Assembly: GCA_944320985.1 (NCBI GenBank)
Contig: CALUJN010000009.1
Coordinates: forward strand, 1 to 45,721
Direction of reading: 5' to 3'
Origin: an uncultured Alistipes sp.
Lineage (GTDB): Bacteria; Bacteroidota; Bacteroidia; Bacteroidales; Rikenellaceae
Length of the DNA stretch: 45,721 nucleotides
Of the stretch, positions 8,794 to 17,453 are shown one piece after another. The notes beneath the pieces were generated by a model. It was not told the DNA's origin. It did not search any database and was given only the letters and a program-made list of their open reading frames with translations. How positions within the stretch are numbered: the first letter of the stretch is position 1; the number at the start of each line of letters is the position of its first letter. Both the position numbers and the translations under genes were made by a program.

Positions 8794-9762
8794 TCATTCG
8801 ATAAGCAGGCGCGTGCCATTGAATGTCACATTACGAATAAGCGGTCGAGAAGGCGCTCGATTGGGCGCATGATAGGAGATTTTCAAAACGCCCGAATGAT
8901 CCTGGAAGAGCATGGCATGTCCGCCGTTATCCCTGTTGATCGGTTGTTTCAGATGTTGCCATGGTCCGTATATATTGCCCTCCGAAATGGCCTGACCGAT
9001 CGCATAAAGCCCGGTATGTCGCTGGAAACTCGACCAAAGCATCAGTAACCGGCCATCTTCCAATCGGTAAACAAAGGGGGCATCGGTGACTTTGCCTTGT
9101 ACCGGAGGTGTGGTTTTGTTGGATCTCAATGAACCAACCCAGGGAGCTGCCGATGCGCGGAACAGGACCTGGGGCGTGCCTTCGATGTGCGTCAGATCCT
9201 CGGAGAGCCGTGCGACACAAATCTCGCCATCGCCCACTTCCAGCCATTCGTGGCAATAAAGCAACCAGGGCATCCCTTCTTCATCGACAAAAAGAGTCCC
9301 GTCCAGACACATCTGATCGGCCGGCGTAACGGGCCCGTTCGTCAACGGTTCGAAAGGTCCGACGGGATGGTCGGAAACCAGAATCGAGGTGCCTCGTTTT
9401 CGGTCGGGCGCGCTGAAGGTTACAAACAGATAATAGCGGCTACGATAATAGAAGAGATCCGGAGCCCAAAAATCTTCTCTGCCCCAGAAATCCTTGGCCG
9501 GCACGAACGATTTGCCGCAATAGCGCCAATGGATCAGATCCCGGCTTTCGTAGCAAATGAGTCGATAGGTATCATTGACGTGCAAATAATAGTTGCTGCT
9601 CTGAGGATCCGCCAGAATAAACGGATCACGAACCTGAAGATCATCCATATGAATGGAGTATCGGACAGCCTTTTGTTTCGCCTTCTTGCGAACCTGGGCC
9701 TTGCACTCCGGAGCCATAAGAACCATGAACAGGGAGATAATGAGGTAAATGAACGGTTTCAT
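8794..9762 (-). CDS. GH43-like exported glycosidase, type A
   Basis: A 322-residue five-bladed beta-propeller of the glycoside hydrolase 43 type with an N-terminal export signal (no clean lipobox). Asp46 in VRDPF fits the catalytic base, and Asp154 in CLDGTLFVD the pKa-modulating Asp. At the place where GH43 enzymes usually have the general acid (EGP) it reads TDAPF (Asp227). The C-terminus has GGHAMLF and SYHAPN motifs shared with the gene at 28544-29536, its closest relative here. Members of GH43 cleave terminal arabinose, xylose or galactose-type residues; specificity cannot be told from sequence. It is separated from the next GH43 gene by 7 bases, so both are likely on one transcript. Confidence 0.85.
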   Translation of the reverse strand: MKPFIYLIISLFMVLMAPECKAQVRKKAKQKAVRYSIHMDDLQVRDPFILADPQSSNYYLHVNDTYRLICYESRDLIHWRYCGKSFVPAKDFWGREDFWAPDLFYYRSRYYLFVTFSAPDRKRGTSILVSDHPVGPFEPLTNGPVTPADQMCLDGTLFVDEEGMPWLLYCHEWLEVGDGEICVARLSEDLTHIEGTPQVLFRASAAPWVGSLRSNKTTPPVQGKVTDAPFVYRLEDGRLLMLWSSFQRHTGLYAIGQAISEGNIYGPWQHLKQPINRDNGGHAMLFQDHSGVLKISYHAPNRAPSRPLIRNVTFNGTRLLIE

Positions 9763-9769
9763 GACGGAT

Positions 9770-10732
9770 TCAATTTAAAAAGATAATCTCTTCCTGCTGG
9801 ATACGAACCGGACGCAGAATCACTTGTACGGGAGGTTCATTGGTATGATACGAAATAAGAAGCGAACCTTGGAAATCCCGAAAGATCATGGCATGGCCGC
9901 CATCGTCGTTGAGAGCTCCGCTTCGCTGATGCCAGGGACCTCGCAACTCTCCCGAATGCGATACGGCAACTCCAATAGCATATTCGCCATTGGCACAAAA
10001 ACTGCTCCATATCAATAAGAGTTTCCCACTGTCGGTCGTGTAGATAAAAGGAGCGTTGGTAATTATACCGGTTTGAGCGCCCGTCGTAATCAACCCAGGC
10101 CAGTCCGCATCGGAACCTTTGAATAAAAAGACCGGTTCTCCAATCGTATGCGAGAGGTCATCACTGAGACGTTGGGCATAGATCTCACCGATCTGCACTT
10201 CGATCCACTCTCGGGCATAAATCAGCCAAGGTTGTCCATCCTTGTCCACATAAAGCGTACCATCCAGGCACATCCAACCTTTGGGTGTGATCGGTGCATT
10301 GACCAATGGTCGGAATCCACAATCCGGCCTATCCGAGATAAAAATGGAGATTCCCCGCCGATAACGTTCGGAGAAAAAACTGGCAAAAAGATAATAATGC
10401 CCCCGATATCGGTAGACTTTTGGGGCCCAAAATTCGTGTTCACCCCAAAAATCGGGATCCGGACGAAACGATTCTCCGCATAATTTCCATCTTCGCAAGT
10501 CCTTGCTGGCATAGCATAGAAACGATTTCTTTCCGCTGTTTGCGTGCATGTAGTAGGTACTGTCGGCAACATTGGCCAGAATGAACGGATCTCGAATGTG
10601 CATGTCACTCAAATTAAGCGGATAGCTTTCCTCTTGCCGAGATGTCTCCGCCGTTCGTGTCCGAGAGCCGCAAGACGTGTTTCCGACCATTATACACCCA
10701 AATACAGCCACGCAAAAAAGAAATCGTTTCAT
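9770..10732 (-). CDS. GH43-like lipoprotein, type B
   Basis: A 320-residue lipoprotein (lipobox before Cys21) of the GH43 propeller fold. Asp48 (IRDPF) and Asp157 (CLDGTLYVD) are in place, but the usual general-acid motif reads TNAPF (Asn226) rather than EGP. The broken homologue at 19003-19833 also has TNAPF, so this is a lineage feature rather than an error. The protein may use another acid (for example in the REWIE stretch near 174-178) or act as a binding protein. It differs from the type A neighbour by YAREW for YCHEW and by its C-terminal YHTNEPP motif. It is 7 bases from the truncated sulfatase upstream and 7 from the type A gene downstream, indicating an operon. Confidence 0.83.
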   Translation of the reverse strand: MKRFLFCVAVFGCIMVGNTSCGSRTRTAETSRQEESYPLNLSDMHIRDPFILANVADSTYYMHANSGKKSFLCYASKDLRRWKLCGESFRPDPDFWGEHEFWAPKVYRYRGHYYLFASFFSERYRRGISIFISDRPDCGFRPLVNAPITPKGWMCLDGTLYVDKDGQPWLIYAREWIEVQIGEIYAQRLSDDLSHTIGEPVFLFKGSDADWPGLITTGAQTGIITNAPFIYTTDSGKLLLIWSSFCANGEYAIGVAVSHSGELRGPWHQRSGALNDDGGHAMIFRDFQGSLLISYHTNEPPVQVILRPVRIQQEEIIFLN

Positions 10733-10739
10733 AAAATAT

Positions 10740-11438
10740 CTAAAATTTAGACGACGAAGTTTCCGAAGAGTTCGTCCCTACTTGCATACGGTCATTCCAC
10801 CAATGGATAACTCGCTCACTCAGCTCCTTGACCAAGGCCGGATATTTTTCCGCCAAATTCCGTTGTTCATAAGGATCTTTCCTCAAATCATAAAGTTCGA
10901 TACGATCATCGAATGAATTCAGCAGCAACTTCATATCTTCACGACGAATTGCCAGATGCGGACTTTTGTTTTCGGGTTTCTTGTGCTGATAAAAAAACGC
11001 GTTACGCCCGAACTCCCACATCAGATCCGTCGTGCGGGTCTTCGGGTTTCCCAAAAAGACCAAGCTCATATCTTCCCCGCTATAAACGAATCCTTCCGGT
11101 AATTTTGCTCCCGTCATCGCGCATAACGAAGGAAAAAGATCCACACTGCAAACTACCGACTGACGATCTACCTTACCTGCGGGAATATGGTCCGGCCAAC
11201 ATATCACAAATGGCATACGGATTCCTCCTTCATAAAGGCTGCATTTCATACTCCGCAATCCATTGGTCCGTTGCTTTTCATAGTAAGGCATGGGACCATT
11301 GTCGCTCGTAAAAATAACAATCGTATTTTTATCCAGACCAAGTTGTTTCATCCCATCAAGCAATCGTCCTATCTGTTTATCGTATTCGGCCAGCACGGCT
11401 TTGAAATTCCGAGGCATACTCCAGGTCTTTTCTTGGAC
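10740..11438 (-). pseudogene. Sulfatase, C-terminal half only (5' truncated)
   Basis: Encodes the last ~230 residues of an S1 sulfatase, closely similar throughout to the C-terminal half of the intact gene at 19847-21250 (shared MPRNFKAVLAEYD, TSDNGPMPYYE, SLYEGGIRMPFV, PHLAIRR). Homology extends upstream of the first ATG through codons for VQEKTW and stops abruptly at 11438, where an in-frame TAG and AT-rich unrelated DNA begin. The N-terminal half, with the formylglycine site and most metal ligands, is missing, so it cannot be active. An ATG at 11417 could still start translation of a 225-residue fragment. It is 7 bases upstream of the type B GH43 gene. Confidence 0.9.
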
Positions 11439-11643
11439 CTACATCAACATCTTAATATACTAAAAATCAATATATTTGCTAATACATCTACAGAGATTGA
11501 CACCAAATAGTTCCCTGAGCATTTCTACTTTTATTGTTTGATTGAACTGTCTTTTATATCTTTCTTACTCGTATATATGACATCCAATAACTCATTTGCG
11601 AGTTTAACATCTGTTATCTTTATAATATTGTCCTCCTCAGTTG
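11439..11643 (-). pseudogene. AT-rich insert with a gene-end fragment
   Basis: About 200 bases, far more AT-rich than the genes on either side, between the cut sulfatase and the insertion sequence. On the minus strand a frame from about 11640 to a stop at 11531 reads a 35-residue, charged, coding-like tail (starts EEDNIIKITDVKLANELLDV, ends SSIKQ). It has no start in this interval and runs back into the IS end, so it looks like the end of a gene interrupted by the IS. I do not recognise the family. Confidence 0.4.
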
Positions 11644-11670
11644 TGTACTACTACCGTTTTTTAGACAGGT
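11644..11670 (+). repeat. IS terminal inverted repeat (OrfB side)
   Basis: TGTACTACTACC followed by a T-run and AGACAGGT, pairing imperfectly with the complement of 12535-12560. The T-run and AGACAGGT are the best-conserved parts; the outer tip differs by a few bases and one indel. Confidence 0.7.
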
Positions 11671-11690
11671 ATCGTAGTTTTGTTAGTTAA

Positions 11691-12281
11691 TCAAGCAGCC
11701 GGACGAATGTAGAGCTTGCTTGGTACTTGACGGTAGCTTCCTTGATGCTTTCGATGATAATTGTAGTTATCAATGAATCTCTTAATTCCGCAGTAGAGCG
11801 CGGTCGCGTTTTCCTCAAGTATGATGTAAATATACTCGTATTTTATCGTTTTCCAAAATCTTTCGATCCAAATTAGGCCTCTTAGCAAGTATGACTTGAT
11901 ATAGGATGCGCTTCTGAGATTGCTCAAATGCTTCCGATGTAGCACTGGCATTATGCCCATCAGACGCATCAGGCGGCGAACTCTTCTAACCCCGACTTTG
12001 TATCCTCCTTCCAAGAGAAAATCTGTCATGCCTACTACGTCCTTGGCTGGATGATCCATATGCTCTGCATCTATCTTCTGCATCATCTCCAGATTCTCCT
12101 TAATCTCACCTTTGAGAGTGTAGTAGATGCTGGTCCTATTCAGTCCTAAGATAGCACACTGCTTGCTGAGACTCAGATTGTGTTTCGGGAAGACTAGTCC
12201 TTTGCGGGTATCTCTATCCCCAATCTTTTGGATACCCGCTTTACAAAATCCAGCTGCATCTGCAGATCTCCTATCACTCAA
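11691..12281 (-). pseudogene. IS3-family transposase OrfB, catalytic core deleted
   Basis: 196 residues where about 280-300 are expected. The N-terminal helical region (NRTSIYYTLKG, VGVRRVRRLMRLMGIMPV) and the C-terminal IWIERFWKTIKYEY and YHRKHQG motifs are intact. The sequence jumps directly from YLLRGL to IWIERF: the roughly 100 residues that hold the first two acidic residues of the DDE triad are gone. The frame is kept, so it is an in-frame deletion. The start codon is TTG overlapping the OrfA stop, as expected for a frameshift-produced OrfAB fusion. It cannot catalyse transposition. Confidence 0.85.
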
Positions 12282-12502
12282 AGATATCTGTCTTTTTCCT
12301 TTTCTATGACTGTATCGTCAACTTTGGGTGCTTCAAATGCGGCTGATGAATTTCCAATGAACTCTTTTCTCCAACGGCTAATCATAACCGGCGACACCTC
12401 ATACTTCACTGCAAGTTCATTAAGAGTCTCGCGCTCTTGGATGGCTTCCATGGCGACCCTTGCCTTGAACTTCACATCGTACTTTTTTCTTGTGCCTTTC
12501 AT
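12278..12502 (-). CDS. IS3-family OrfA (helix-turn-helix)
   Basis: A 74-residue protein starting MKGTRKKYDVKFKARVAMEA, a typical IS3/IS150-group OrfA with an N-terminal helix-turn-helix (residues about 10-50, LNELAVKYEVSPVMISRWRKEF) that binds the IS ends. An A-rich stretch near its 3' end (GAAAAGGAAAAAG) could be the slippery site for the OrfAB fusion. It overlaps OrfB by four bases. OrfA looks intact, but OrfB is deleted. Confidence 0.85.
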   Translation of the reverse strand: MKGTRKKYDVKFKARVAMEAIQERETLNELAVKYEVSPVMISRWRKEFIGNSSAAFEAPKVDDTVIEKEKDRYL

Positions 12503-12534
12503 AAATGCTAAGATAGTTAAAATTTAACTTAGGC

Positions 12535-12560
12535 ACCTGTCTGAAAAAGAGGAAGTACTA
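12535..12560 (-). repeat. IS terminal inverted repeat (OrfA side)
   Basis: On the minus strand TAGTACTTCC, then C and T-rich sequence and AGACAGGT, partner of 11644-11670. A run of nine G follows just outside (12565-12573) and is not part of the element. Confidence 0.7.
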
Positions 12561-12597
12561 TAAAGGGGGGGGGCAGAAATTCCGAAGATCCAGAAGA

Positions 12598-12640
12598 TCC
12601 ATGAAACACGCCCGGCTGGTTGCCGGGCGTGTTTCATGGA
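12598..12640 (-). terminator. Strong hairpin after the GH78 gene
   Basis: A perfect 19-base-pair inverted repeat (12598-12616 and 12622-12640) with a 5-base loop, starting 10 bases after the GH78 stop codon. No T-run follows on the minus strand, so it may act as an mRNA 3' stabiliser, or the original T-tract may have been lost when the neighbouring IS arrived. Confidence 0.65.
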
Positions 12641-12649
12641 TCGAGTTCC

Positions 12650-15220
12650 CTACTTGCTCACCTTGTAGGTGCCGCTTGTGTAGCGCTTAGATTCGCTCTC
12701 TCCGGGAAGGGTGACGGTGGCTGTCGCACCCTCGGGAATCGTGAACTCCCAGTGCCAGGTATCGCCCTCATAGTGCCAGGCACTCTGGATGAGGCCGGCG
12801 GCCGATTGATACTCGGCCGTCAGGTGTCCCAGCCGCTTGTCGGGCAGGGGCTTCATGATGATGTTCCGGAATCCGGGGGCCGCAGGGTCGGCGGCGATTC
12901 CGGCGGCCGTCTCCCAAATCCACTCGCAGACGCATCCGTAGGCGTAGTGGTTGAAGCTGTTCATCCCCTTCGGCCCCATGCCTTTGTCGGCCATGTAGCT
13001 GTTCCAGCGCTCCCAGATGGTCGTGGCGCCGTTGTCCACCGAATAGAGCCAACTGGGATTCCGGCGCTGGAAGAGCAGCTCGTAGGCGATATCCGCCATG
13101 CCGTTCTCCGTCAGCGTGCCCATCAGGATGGAGGTTCCGAGGAATCCCGTCTGCAGGCAGTTGCCGTGGGTGGCGAAGTTCTCGCGCAGGCGGGCAATCA
13201 TCTGAGTTTTGGCCTCGCCCTCCACCACGCGGGCCTTCAGCGCAAAGAGCGCGGGGGTCTGCATGGTATTGAGGATTCCGGTCTTGAACGTGCCATCCGT
13301 GTGGAGGAATTTTTTGCGAATGTAGCCCCGCGCCTCGTCGGCCATCCGCCGGTATTTCACAGCATCACGGCCGCTGGCAGCGGCCATGTCGGCCATCATC
13401 TCGGCATCGGTCACCCAATAGCAGGCCGAGAGATAATTCCAGTAGTCTATCGCTTCGGGAAGCGGGCCTTGGGGCGAGAAGGCTCCCCTGCCGTTGCTTT
13501 CTAGAGGCTCGTAGCTCAGCCAGTCGGCCCACTGGTAGTTGTTGTTCTCTTTGCAGAGGGCCTTGTGGTCGTATCTGGTGTCAGCGACATGGTCCATGAA
13601 CCGCTCCATGGCGGCCCAGTTCTCCTCGATAATCTTCGTGTCGCCAAACTGTTTCCACACCGTCCACGGCACGATAACCCCGGCATCAGCCCACCCCATA
13701 CGCATCATGTTGCGCTCGTTGCAGCCATATTGGGCAAAGGGCGCTACGCCGGGAAATCCGCCCAACGGGCTCTGCGTGTCGCGCATGTCGCGCATCCACT
13801 TGTGCATGAACTGCCGGGTGTCGGCAAAGAAGGTGCCGGTCTCGGCAAAAACCTGCGTGTCGGCTGTCCAGCCCAGCCGCTCGTTGCGCTGCGGGCAGTC
13901 GGTCGGCACCGACAGGTAGTTGGAGAGCAGGCCCCAATAAGTGTTTGATATAAGCTTGTTCACCAATTCGTTGCCTGTGGTGAGCGAACCGGTCTCCATC
14001 TCCTTTGTAATCGACGACACGGGAATCGACCGTAGCGACTTGATGACAACATCCGCGGTGGCCGTGACGGCGATATAGCGGTAGCCGTAGAAGGTGCGGG
14101 TAGGATGGTAGGCCACATATCTGTTGCCGCGGCCAAAGGTGTAGACCATCTCCATGCCCTCTTCGGGAATGCGCAGGTTCTCGCGGTGACAACTCCCCTC
14201 CGGGCCGTCCATGCCGCGGCTTCTGGCACCGTTGCCATCGTTGAGCAGCTCTGCGGGCAGACAGGTCAACACCGTACCCTCGGCCGCCTTGAATACGAAG
14301 GCGGGCACGCCCGCACAGTTCTGGCCGAAGTCCACCACAAGAGTTTCCCCTGCCCCGAGCCTCATCTTTGCCCCGGGAGCGTATTCGCGGACGGTGACCA
14401 CCTTGCCGAACTCCTCTTCCGAAGCCCCCTCCACGCCGTTCCAGACGTAGGCGTTCACGGGCGTAAGGGCCAGGTCGTGGCGCAGGTAGACCTCCGCACC
14501 GGCCGAGGGAAGAATTTCACCGGCGAACTGGGTGTTGAGTTCCGGTACGGAGAGTTTGTCGGCACATGCATATCCCATCGGCTCGCGGGCGTCGTAAATC
14601 TCGCCGTCGAAGATGGCCGCATGCTTCACGGGCCCGGCAATGCCGGCCTTCCAATGTTCCAGATCCGTGCCGTGATATTGCTTGCTGCCGTCGGCATAGG
14701 TCAACTCCAGCACGCCGCGGAAGGCGCACTTCTTGCCCACCATGCCATTCCGCCCCACGATTTTATCGGCCCACCATCCGGGTGTCACCTGCGCTACAAG
14801 GGTGTTTTCGGCTGACGCGGCACAGCGGAAAGCCCCGGTGATGTCGTAGGTAAAGGCGTATTTGGTCTTGGCATAGTGGGTGAATCCGGGTTTTAGGAAC
14901 TCCGAGCCCACAGGTGCTCCGTTGATATAGATTTCATAGACGCCCAGGCCCGAGGTCATCCACTTGGCCGCAACAACCTCCTGCGCGTTACGCACGGTGG
15001 AGACAAACCAGCTGGCACCGTCGGCGGCACGCTGCTCCCTGTTGTCCGTGACAACCGGCGCATCGGCAGCGGAGATCCAGACGGAGTGCTCCCACGCCGC
15101 GGCGTTCAAAGCCCCGGTGCGCTCCCCTACTCTCTTTTCCTCTTTCGGGCCACAGCACGCCGAGAAGAGGAGTGTAACAGCCGTGACAAATGTTGTAATG
15201 CCATGAAGTTTCCGTTTCAT
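12650..15220 (-). CDS. GH78-like alpha-L-rhamnosidase lipoprotein
   Basis: An 856-residue secreted lipoprotein (signal with lipobox FSAC near residue 21) that would release alpha-linked L-rhamnose from glycans. After the signal come a rhamnosidase N-terminal beta domain (about 60-230), a concanavalin-like linker region (about 240-400) and the (alpha/alpha)6 barrel from about 405. Barrel hallmarks are present: DCPQRNERLGW (about 441-451, containing the predicted general-acid Glu) and TTIWERWNSY with the predicted base Glu, then SFNHYAYG. I placed the start at 15220 because the upstream frame has no signal peptide and a promoter lies within it. The gene is high in GC, unlike the region left of the IS. 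Sulfatase genes nearby suggest the rhamnose may be part of a sulfated glycan. Confidence 0.92.
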   Translation of the reverse strand: MKRKLHGITTFVTAVTLLFSACCGPKEEKRVGERTGALNAAAWEHSVWISAADAPVVTDNREQRAADGASWFVSTVRNAQEVVAAKWMTSGLGVYEIYINGAPVGSEFLKPGFTHYAKTKYAFTYDITGAFRCAASAENTLVAQVTPGWWADKIVGRNGMVGKKCAFRGVLELTYADGSKQYHGTDLEHWKAGIAGPVKHAAIFDGEIYDAREPMGYACADKLSVPELNTQFAGEILPSAGAEVYLRHDLALTPVNAYVWNGVEGASEEEFGKVVTVREYAPGAKMRLGAGETLVVDFGQNCAGVPAFVFKAAEGTVLTCLPAELLNDGNGARSRGMDGPEGSCHRENLRIPEEGMEMVYTFGRGNRYVAYHPTRTFYGYRYIAVTATADVVIKSLRSIPVSSITKEMETGSLTTGNELVNKLISNTYWGLLSNYLSVPTDCPQRNERLGWTADTQVFAETGTFFADTRQFMHKWMRDMRDTQSPLGGFPGVAPFAQYGCNERNMMRMGWADAGVIVPWTVWKQFGDTKIIEENWAAMERFMDHVADTRYDHKALCKENNNYQWADWLSYEPLESNGRGAFSPQGPLPEAIDYWNYLSACYWVTDAEMMADMAAASGRDAVKYRRMADEARGYIRKKFLHTDGTFKTGILNTMQTPALFALKARVVEGEAKTQMIARLRENFATHGNCLQTGFLGTSILMGTLTENGMADIAYELLFQRRNPSWLYSVDNGATTIWERWNSYMADKGMGPKGMNSFNHYAYGCVCEWIWETAAGIAADPAAPGFRNIIMKPLPDKRLGHLTAEYQSAAGLIQSAWHYEGDTWHWEFTIPEGATATVTLPGESESKRYTSGTYKVSK

Positions 15221-15254
15221 ATCTGTTTGTGTTAAAGTTTTTACAGTCCGGCAA

Positions 15255-15262
15255 CAAAAATA
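15255..15262 (-). promoter_or_regulatory. -7 box of the GH78 promoter
   Basis: TATTTTTG on the minus strand, matching TAnnTTTG, 34 bases before the ATG at 15220. A TTTG lies 14 bases upstream, too close for the usual -33 spacing, so only the -7 box is supported. Confidence 0.5.
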
Positions 15263-15840
15263 GCTAAAGCATCCGCCAAAAACGAACGAAAAAACATTTG
15301 TGATAGCGAATCGTAAAAAAAGACATGAAAATGCTCTTTTGTAATATGATTTTCTCTTTCCTGGCCGCAAGAAAGCCTTTTCCCTCTTTTGCCCGTCCGG
15401 TGGATTTTCGGATGTTCCGGCGCGGAATATTTCTCCGATTCGTGGAGGGAATGACAAAAATGTCGTATTTTTGGAGAGCGAAACGCATATGTCGGGCCGA
15501 TGGAGCAACAGCGCCGCCGCATCAAACTTCTTAACCCAACCCCGGGGAATCGGTTACAAACAAATATTTTTTCCAAATGTCCTGAAAATTCATCGTAAAG
15601 CCCCCGCTCTTTCCCGGCAAAGCTCGTTCGCCCGGCGCGACCCGGCGCAGGATAGAGCCTCCCGCGACAGGGATACAGCCCCGCGAGGAGGTGGATGGGC
15701 ATTTTATTTTTCTCCGGCGACAATAAATTTGCGCATTAGCGATTGCTTGACTATTTTTGTCCATATAAGTACAGCAAAAAACGGTATAAACAGGGGGGGC
15801 TTTTTTTGTGCCAAGGAAGCAGACTTTGGGCTGCCGATGT
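15263..15840. other. Intergenic region between GH78 and sulfatase genes
   Basis: About 580 bases without a believable gene. Composition alternates between AT-rich stretches (15290-15350, 15700-15800) and GC-rich ones (15600-15700). An imperfect GC hairpin lies near 15655-15692 (CCTCCCGCG with CGCGAGGAGG). Open frames here carry no recognisable domains. It may hold the upstream control region of the GH78 gene and the end of the sulfatase transcript. Confidence 0.4.
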
Positions 15841-17322
15841 CTAAAACGCTATGCCGGCGCAGGGGTCGCCAATCTCCCGCAACCTTTGTTCCATTATCCC
15901 CCGCAACTCCTTGACGGTTTGCTTCGCCTTGCGGCTGTAGGCTATGTTGTGCAACTGATGAGGGTCGGTCTCCCTGTCGTAAAGAAACTCTTCGGTGGGG
16001 ACTCCGTCGACAGTCGCCACGGCATAAGTATATCTCGCCGTCCGCACGCCGCGCATGCCCGTCCGGGGGTTGCCGCCGCGGATGTTCATGTAGCGCATAT
16101 ACAGTTGGAACGAAGGACCTTCTTCGGCCGAGCCCATAATCTGCGCGCTCAAATCCCGCGACTGGACCGAGGCGGGTATCCTCTCCCGCAACCCCATGAG
16201 GGAGAGCACCGACGGATAAAAGTCCTCGATGGATATCAGCAGCTCGCTGTCGACGCGCGGCTTCAGCTTGGCGGGATAGGAGATCATGAAGGGAATCCGC
16301 ATCGACTCCTCGTAGAAGATGTTTTTGTTCCTGTATTCGATATTGGGCAACCGTCCCTCGTGCAGGGAGACCAGATCCCCGTGGTCGGAGACGAACACGA
16401 CAACCGTATTCTCGCGCAAGCCGCGGCTTTCCAGCGCCGCCACGATGCGTCCGAACTGGTCGTCCACACCGGATATGCAGGCGTAATAGTTGGCAATGTC
16501 CTTTTTGTGCTCCTCTATTTTGGCTTTGGTCAGCCCTTTCAGCTCCGGGGTGTTGGCCGCGAGGGAGTCGCGGTTGATGTCCGCATACAGCCGTTTGTAT
16601 CTCTCGGGAACCAGGTGGTAGGGTGTATGCGGGGGATTCATGGAGACCATCATAGCAAAAGGCTGCTTCGAGGTGCTCACGCTGTCGATGAAGCGTATGG
16701 CCAGGTCAGCCTCATACTCGGGGCCCCACTGGTCCACATAGTAGAACTCCTCCCTCGAAGCCTCCGTGTTCCAGTAGAGCGGCCGAAGGTGGAAGTCGTA
16801 GGTACCGTAGGCTACCCAATAGTCGAAACCGTGACGCCGGGCGGGCGGACACCACTCGTTCCAGGCGATTTTGCCCTTGTTGTTGGCGCAGTCGACATAG
16901 GGTTTCAGCGGTTTGTCCAGGTGCCACTTGCCTATGTAGGCCGTGGCATAACCCTCAGCCTTCAGCACATCCGACCAGCATACAGCCTCCTGCTTCAGCT
17001 CGACATTGCGCGGGGCCGAATTCGACTCGCAGTTGGTGATTACGCCGTTGTTGTGGGGATACATTCCGGTCAGGAACATCGCCCTGGCCGGTGACGAAAC
17101 CGGATAGCTGCTGATGGCTTCGTCCAGCACAACGGCACTCTTCGAGAAGCGGTCGAGGTTGGGTGTAAACACCCCTTCCCGCTCCAAAAAGCCCAGGGCA
17201 TCGCCCCGGAATTGGTCGGCCATGACCACCAAAAGGTTCGGCCGCTCGTTGTCGGCGGGCTGTCCGTATCCGCAGAGGGGTATCGTCGCCAGCCCGAGGG
17301 TTACCATACTTGCACGTTTCAT
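15841..17322 (-). CDS. S1-family sulfatase (serine type), exported
   Basis: A 493-residue sulfatase with a signal peptide (1-20). It hydrolyses a sulfate ester on a sugar using a formylglycine made from Ser76 in the motif SSPAR (76-80), which needs the radical-SAM maturase anSME (not in this window). The metal-binding region is seen at VVMADQFRGD (about 33-42), HIGKWHLDKP-like YIGKWHLDKP (about 133-142) and VSDHGD (about 310). It ends with the normal C-terminal DPHQLHN block. It is transcribed alone, opposite to no gene, between GH78 and the broken HTCS, and has its own -7 box. Target sugar unknown; the adjacent rhamnosidase makes rhamnose sulfate one possibility. Confidence 0.94.
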   Translation of the reverse strand: MKRASMVTLGLATIPLCGYGQPADNERPNLLVVMADQFRGDALGFLEREGVFTPNLDRFSKSAVVLDEAISSYPVSSPARAMFLTGMYPHNNGVITNCESNSAPRNVELKQEAVCWSDVLKAEGYATAYIGKWHLDKPLKPYVDCANNKGKIAWNEWCPPARRHGFDYWVAYGTYDFHLRPLYWNTEASREEFYYVDQWGPEYEADLAIRFIDSVSTSKQPFAMMVSMNPPHTPYHLVPERYKRLYADINRDSLAANTPELKGLTKAKIEEHKKDIANYYACISGVDDQFGRIVAALESRGLRENTVVVFVSDHGDLVSLHEGRLPNIEYRNKNIFYEESMRIPFMISYPAKLKPRVDSELLISIEDFYPSVLSLMGLRERIPASVQSRDLSAQIMGSAEEGPSFQLYMRYMNIRGGNPRTGMRGVRTARYTYAVATVDGVPTEEFLYDRETDPHQLHNIAYSRKAKQTVKELRGIMEQRLREIGDPCAGIAF

Positions 17323-17365
17323 TTTTTCGGTTAATTCTACGAGTTGGACATTCAGTCGGTTTTTA

Positions 17366-17373
17366 CAAATATA
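17366..17373 (-). promoter_or_regulatory. -7 box upstream of the sulfatase
   Basis: TATATTTG on the minus strand fits TAnnTTTG and lies 43 bases before the ATG at 17322. No clear -33 TTTG. Confidence 0.45.
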
Positions 17374-17453
17374 CGGGATATTCCCGCTCTGCGGTTGTAG
17401 TTATGTTCGCTGTTCGGTCACGGTTGTTCAGAGCCCGTTTCCGGAGGGCGCAT

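Larger units (their letters stand above)
11644..12560 (-). mobile_element. IS3-family insertion sequence, internally deleted
   Basis: Two overlapping minus-strand frames encode an IS3-type OrfA and OrfB, flanked by imperfect inverted repeats sharing AGACAGGT-type inner sequence. The total of about 917 bases is roughly 300 short of a normal IS of this group, matching the missing catalytic core of OrfB. No target duplication is visible, since both flanks differ. The element separates the truncated sulfatase from the GH78 gene and marks a switch from moderate to high GC. Confidence 0.85.

Noticed and set aside
12565-12573. Nine-G run as a phase-variable switch
   Set aside because: It is intergenic, beyond the GH78 hairpin and not near a promoter or start codon that it could control.
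12620-13504. Long plus-strand frame opposite the GH78 gene
   Set aside because: High-GC antisense shadow of a clear GH78 protein; composition rich in Val, Gly, His and Arg with no domain.
15241-15723. 160-codon minus-strand frame upstream of GH78
   Set aside because: Crosses the GH78 promoter region and shows no recognisable or compositionally plausible protein.
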